Shown here: in pieces, positions 60,377 to 64,000 of the stretch
Numbering within the stretch: the stretch's first letter is position 1
Layout of the letters: the number at the start of each line of letters is the position of its first letter
Assembly (NCBI GenBank): GCA_010909165.1
Contig: MU008159.1
Location: 1,984,001-2,048,000 of the forward strand
Direction: 5' to 3'
Length of the DNA: 64,000 nucleotides
From: Anthoceros angustus
Lineage: Eukaryota > Streptophyta > Anthocerotopsida > Anthocerotales > Anthocerotaceae
Notes under the pieces: generated by a model
Databases searched by the model: none
What the model was told of the DNA's origin: nothing
Seen by the model: the letters and a program-made list of their open reading frames with translations, nothing else
Translations under genes and position numbers: made by a program

Positions 60377-61159
60377 TCTTGACATGCTCTCACACGTTGT
60401 AAGCTTTTGTACATTTGGCAACAGATCAGGCCGTCGTGGAGACTTCTAAAGGCAGGAGAGAGCGTCAGATCTAACGATGCTCAAGATAACAGCGACATTT
60501 GGAGGCATGCCATGGGGCAATATAGACGATAGATGCAGCTTGCAGGGCCAAGTTAAACCTCCGAGACGTCCCCCGGGGCTTGAGAACTCGTTATGAACTC
60601 TGCTGCATGCAAACTCTGTGCTCACGTCGATATTCCCTCCAAGTATTTGATTGTGATCGATAATATTTTAATCATTATTTTCTCAAGTGCTAGGAAAAAG
60701 GAGAAGATTAAGAGTATCTCCGTGTGAGTTTCCAAAGTGAATCGATACAAGTAAATTCAATAAAACCTTTTTTACTTTCAGGTAGTTCCCAAGAGGCGTT
60801 TCAAGCATGGGTATCCATACGTTGATCAGGCAATTTTCCTAAACCCAGATTCCATAGCAGTTTCTCTTGAAGCAACTCTAAAGCCACACCTGCCTAGCAT
60901 ATGTCCCGTGAAGGTCTGGAGACAATATTTGCATCGAGTTATAAAAATCATGTCTGATGGTAAGTAATACCCCGCAGCCACCGAGGTGACAACATCACCT
61001 TCGAGAATGTGCGAGTGAATCTCCTTCCCTTCATGCGGCACTACCACGCTGGCACAAGCCTGAAGCAAAGATGCAAACATAACACGGCTTAAAAATATCT
61101 AAAGTAATTTATGGTACTTTTCGGTGGACCTTGTACAAAATCCCTACTGCACACTATAG
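60377..61159. other. Spacer between unknown gene and block B
   Basis: No supported gene. A short open frame on minus (61,080-60,826, ASLLQACASVVVPHEGKEIH) resembles a pentatricopeptide-repeat fragment: the motif LLQACA...GKEIHSHI is typical of plant PPR proteins. It is too short to call. Confidence 0.4.
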
Positions 61160-61879
61160 ACCGGCCCCTGTCCACACCGGTTAGCAAGCCGGGCGGATCA
61201 GACGTCCGTGACTGTCCACGGAGGAGGTAACGGGTAACGGGAAACGGGAAACGGGAGTTTTCTGGGGCCGTTGCAACAAAGCCAGAAGACCGAGGCGCGG
61301 TCGCAGCAGTCGCTACCACGGCACCGCTGGCGTAATCCTGTGCCTGGCCCTGCCACCCCTGGTGGGGCCTCGCTGCCTACTGCCACCGGAATAAAGTCTG
61401 TCTCGGTACCCACGCGGCACCGCGCTACCTCCACTGTCTCGGTGCGAGCACCCGATGTCCGCCTGCCAGGTACCGCTACCGCCTTGGACGGCAGGTCGGT
61501 CATGTAAAGGTAGCACGACCGACCCGCCCAGCTTCCCAAACTTGTGAACTTCTTCCATCCCCTTTGTCTGCATTAGGAGTATTCTACGGACGCGAGAGTA
61601 ACTCCAATCAATGAGAATTTGATGGATTAAAATTATTTACGAAAATTATTAGACCATATATAATATTTATTATAATATTTTATGACAGTGAACCCAGGCA
61701 TTGATCCAATATCTTATGTGCAGCAACATTGTAGTTTGGTCATTAACTCACTAATACACCATTCAATAACATAACGAACAGATAGCTAGGAGTCGGAGTC
61801 GGACGCAGTGGCCATGGAATGCGAAAATGCAGGAGAAAATTAGATTGAGGATGAGTGACTTTGACTTACGCGAGAGGTG

Positions 61880-62540
61880 TCTCACACAAAGTTTCTATTA
61901 CTCGAGGTGTGTCACACTAAGTTCATCCTACTCGAGGTGGATCACACTAAGTCTGTCTCTGTCTCAGTTTTGTTTGTCTTACTCGAGGTGTATCACCCTT
62001 ATGTCTATCTCTGTCTCTGTTTGTTCGTCCTACTCGAGGTTTATCACACTAAGTCTGTCTCTGTCTGAGTTTATCTTATTTGAAATGTCCGCATGCACGT
62101 TGAGTTTGTCTTACACGAGGTGTTGTCCGAATTGGTCCCGGTGGTGGCTTGTCTTTTGTCTGAATTTCTCTTATTTGAAGTGTCCGCTTGCACGCTGAGT
62201 TTGTCTTACTCAAGTTGTTGTCCGACTTAATCCCGGTGGTGGCTTGTCTTTTGTCAGAGTTTATCTTTTTTGAAGTGTCCGCGTGTACGCTGAGTTTCTT
62301 ACTCGAGGTGTTGTCTTACTCGAGGTGTTATCTGACTTGGTCCTGGCGGTGGCTTGTCTTTTGTTGGAGTTGATCTTCCTTGAAGTGTCCGCGTGTACGC
62401 TGAGTTTGTCTTACTCAAGGGGTTGTCTGACTTGTCCTGATCGCTCGTCTTTGTCAGAGTTTATCTTATTTGAAGTGTCCGTGTGCACGCTGAGTTTATC
62501 GTACTCGAGGTGTGGTCTGATCTTCTCCCCGTGGTGGATA
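61880..62540. repeat. Nested minisatellites inside block B
   Basis: The first array (about 61,890-62,060) has a unit of about 28 bp around TACTCGAGGTGTATCACACT. The second (about 62,060-62,540) has a higher-order unit of about 95-110 bp (TTATCTTATTTGAAGTGTCC...CTGAGTTTGTCTTACTCGAG...GGTGGTGGCTTGTC), four to five copies. Open frames through it are repeat-driven. Confidence 0.85.
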
Positions 62541-62871
62541 CTCTTATCCAATGACCTTGTGGTCGTGGTTTAGCTCTAGTGCCGTGGAATGGTATCATGT
62601 CCGTTTCTTGCGCACACATTGGTGGAGTCCATGTTCTTGTGTGTGAATAATCATCCCTAGTAGATATGCGTACCATACTTGTGAATATAGCATCTATGTA
62701 CAGCTTCGAGGTGTATCTTCAAAGTTTTTCTTTGCCTATCATATATTTTCACCAATAAAGCAAGTCCTTGATTTGATTTGAGCCATATATACGTATATTG
62801 CAACAAACCAATGATCAAAGAACCATGCCAGAATTAGGTTAAAGTTATGGTAAGCAGTCATTAGGGATATA

Positions 62872-63413
62872 CAGTCGGCCCCCCCTAATTGGGAATTCTA
62901 TAAATGGGATTCCTCTCTAAATGGGACCTCCCATCCTACTCCCTTTAGTTTATAATGTAACAAATGGGACTTTTCCCTAAATGATAATTGGGACCTTTTG
63001 AAGCATACATTCATGTTAGTTTCACCTCCCTAAATGGGATTTCTCATTTTTTTACTAAAAAAATCTAAAAAAAAAAGAAAAAAGAATCCATTATTTCAGA
63101 GCTTTATAGACTTTTAGGTGTGATTGAAGACTCTTAAGTTAAGCTTTTTCCTTTATGATAGGTAGAGGTTTTTTGATGGTGCTTAGAGAGAGTGCTAGCT
63201 TTCAAACAACTATATAAAGAACTGGTAAAAATTATTTTTAGTGAAACCTATCAATCAAAATTTAAATTTTCTTTTTTTGGGTATTTTTCGATTTGGTTTA
63301 AAGTTTATAACATTTTTATTATTTTTAAATAGGGAAAATACAATCGGGACACCTCCCTTAATGGGACCTCTAAAGGCACTCCGAACCAGTCCCAATTAGG
63401 GGGGGGTGGACTG
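62872..63413. mobile_element. pogo/mariner-like MITE (542 bp)
   Basis: Terminal inverted repeats of about 25 bp start CAGTC and contain C7-8 then TAATTGGGA. The left copy begins at 62,872 and the right copy ends at 63,413. Both are flanked by TA, the target duplication of Tc1/mariner/pogo elements. The interior is AT-rich with dispersed AAATGGGA words and no transposase. The homologous site in block A (about 57,810) lacks the insert, confirming insertion. Confidence 0.88.
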
Positions 63414-63450
63414 TATTCCCAAGGTGATAATTGCGAAACCGGCGGCAGTT

Positions 63451-64000
63451 TGAGCAGGCTTGCATCCCTGCGTCTCAAAAATGCTTCACGCGTGTGCAAG
63501 TCCTGTTATACGCACTCGACATACTGTATGTACGTGTGTAAAGTAGCATACATTACCGTATCTGTTACATTTGGCCATGGGATTCTCCCCGTCTGACCGA
63601 GCGCCGGGTGTAAAGTCACGCCACACGGGTCCATCTTCCATGGATGGTCCATCAGCGGGAGACGGAGGTTCTCGCGGGAGTGTGGGGTTCGGGGAGCGCG
63701 GGGAGAGTGGGGGATCGGCGAGTGGGTGGGCGAGTAGGTCGGAAGCGGGAGAGTGGGGATTTGGGAGCGAGCGAGCGGGCGGGCGGGCGGCTTGGCCTTC
63801 GACCTTCCACCATTTCTTCCTGTCCACTTTTTCTCCTTTGAATTCGAGAACGTACCATGATTCCTTGCCGATTCCTGCTGGACCGAGTGCGCCGCACCGG
63901 CCACTGCCACTGCAAAACCCTATCGAGCAGCCCAGGCGGGCGCAATGAACCACCATGTGCAGTCAGTCAACATTAGGGTGATCCGTGCGTACAGCAAGAA
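63451..64000. other. Right-edge GC-rich region
   Basis: 63,560-63,960 is GC-rich, with GGGCGGGCGGGC and GGGAGAGTGGGG runs. Open frames exist on both strands, none recognisable. It may be the promoter or first exon of a gene beyond the window. Confidence 0.4.

Larger units (their letters stand above)
61160..63450 (+). repeat. Long direct repeat, block B
   Basis: Block B is the homologue of block A with the same order of landmarks (GGTCGCAGCAGTCGCTACC at about 61,297; ACCCCTGGTGGGG at about 61,357; ACTCGAGG repeats from 61,911; GTGCCGTGGAAT at about 62,579; GAATTAGGTTAAAG at about 62,831; GATAATTGCG at about 63,426). It is longer only because a 542-bp MITE lies inside. Without it, it is about 1.75 kb, the same as block A. 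Confidence 0.75.

Overview
The window is nuclear DNA of a land plant. Nearly all genes are split by short GT-AG introns (mostly about 50 to 250 bp). The gene set is plant-typical: a RETICULATA-related plastid protein, a SYP4-type trans-Golgi syntaxin, two D6PK-like AGC kinases and a plant-type S1/P1 nuclease. There are two cytosolic tRNA genes. A NEK kinase with a DLG motif, resembling the flagella-associated NEKs of algae, together with the very short introns and roughly 50% GC, suggests a seed-free plant (hornwort, other bryophyte or lycophyte). The species cannot be settled from sequence alone.

Layout. 1-19,300 is accessory DNA with no intact gene. It is made of decayed transposon-like coding remnants and a striking series of two- or three-copy tandem duplications (units of about 0.6 to 1.4 kb). 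19,300-21,500 is nearly empty. 21,502-24,040 (minus) is a RETICULATA-related gene whose first exon has no in-frame ATG. 24,250-25,930 holds fragments of an LTR retrotransposon with a tRNA-Met-type primer site. 27,792-29,478 (minus) is a complete nine-exon S1/P1 nuclease gene. 33,221-35,130 (minus) is a complete two-exon D6PK-like kinase. A tRNA-Leu(UAA) lies at 36.8 kb.

37,996-47,020 is a compact gene cluster: SYP4 syntaxin (minus) and OMA1 metallopeptidase (plus) are divergent across about 1 kb, and OMA1 is convergent with a 14-exon NEK kinase (minus). A second D6PK-like kinase follows at 49,055-51,960 (minus); its kinase domain is intact but its N-terminal reading frame is broken. A tRNA-Ser(GCU) is at 55.8 kb. 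The right end has a two-exon gene of unknown function (58,393-60,376). It sits between two homologous blocks of about 1.75 kb in direct orientation, one of which has since received a 542-bp pogo/mariner-like MITE.

Functionally the genes are housekeeping and signalling genes of separate compartments: plastid envelope (RER), secreted/vacuolar nucleic acid turnover (S1/P1), plasma-membrane polarity signalling (D6PK-like), trans-Golgi fusion (SYP4), mitochondrial inner-membrane quality control (OMA1) and cell-cycle or flagellar kinase signalling (NEK). I see no sign that they form one pathway. Exon boundaries were read by hand from GT-AG sites, codon phase and remembered family architecture. No searches were run.
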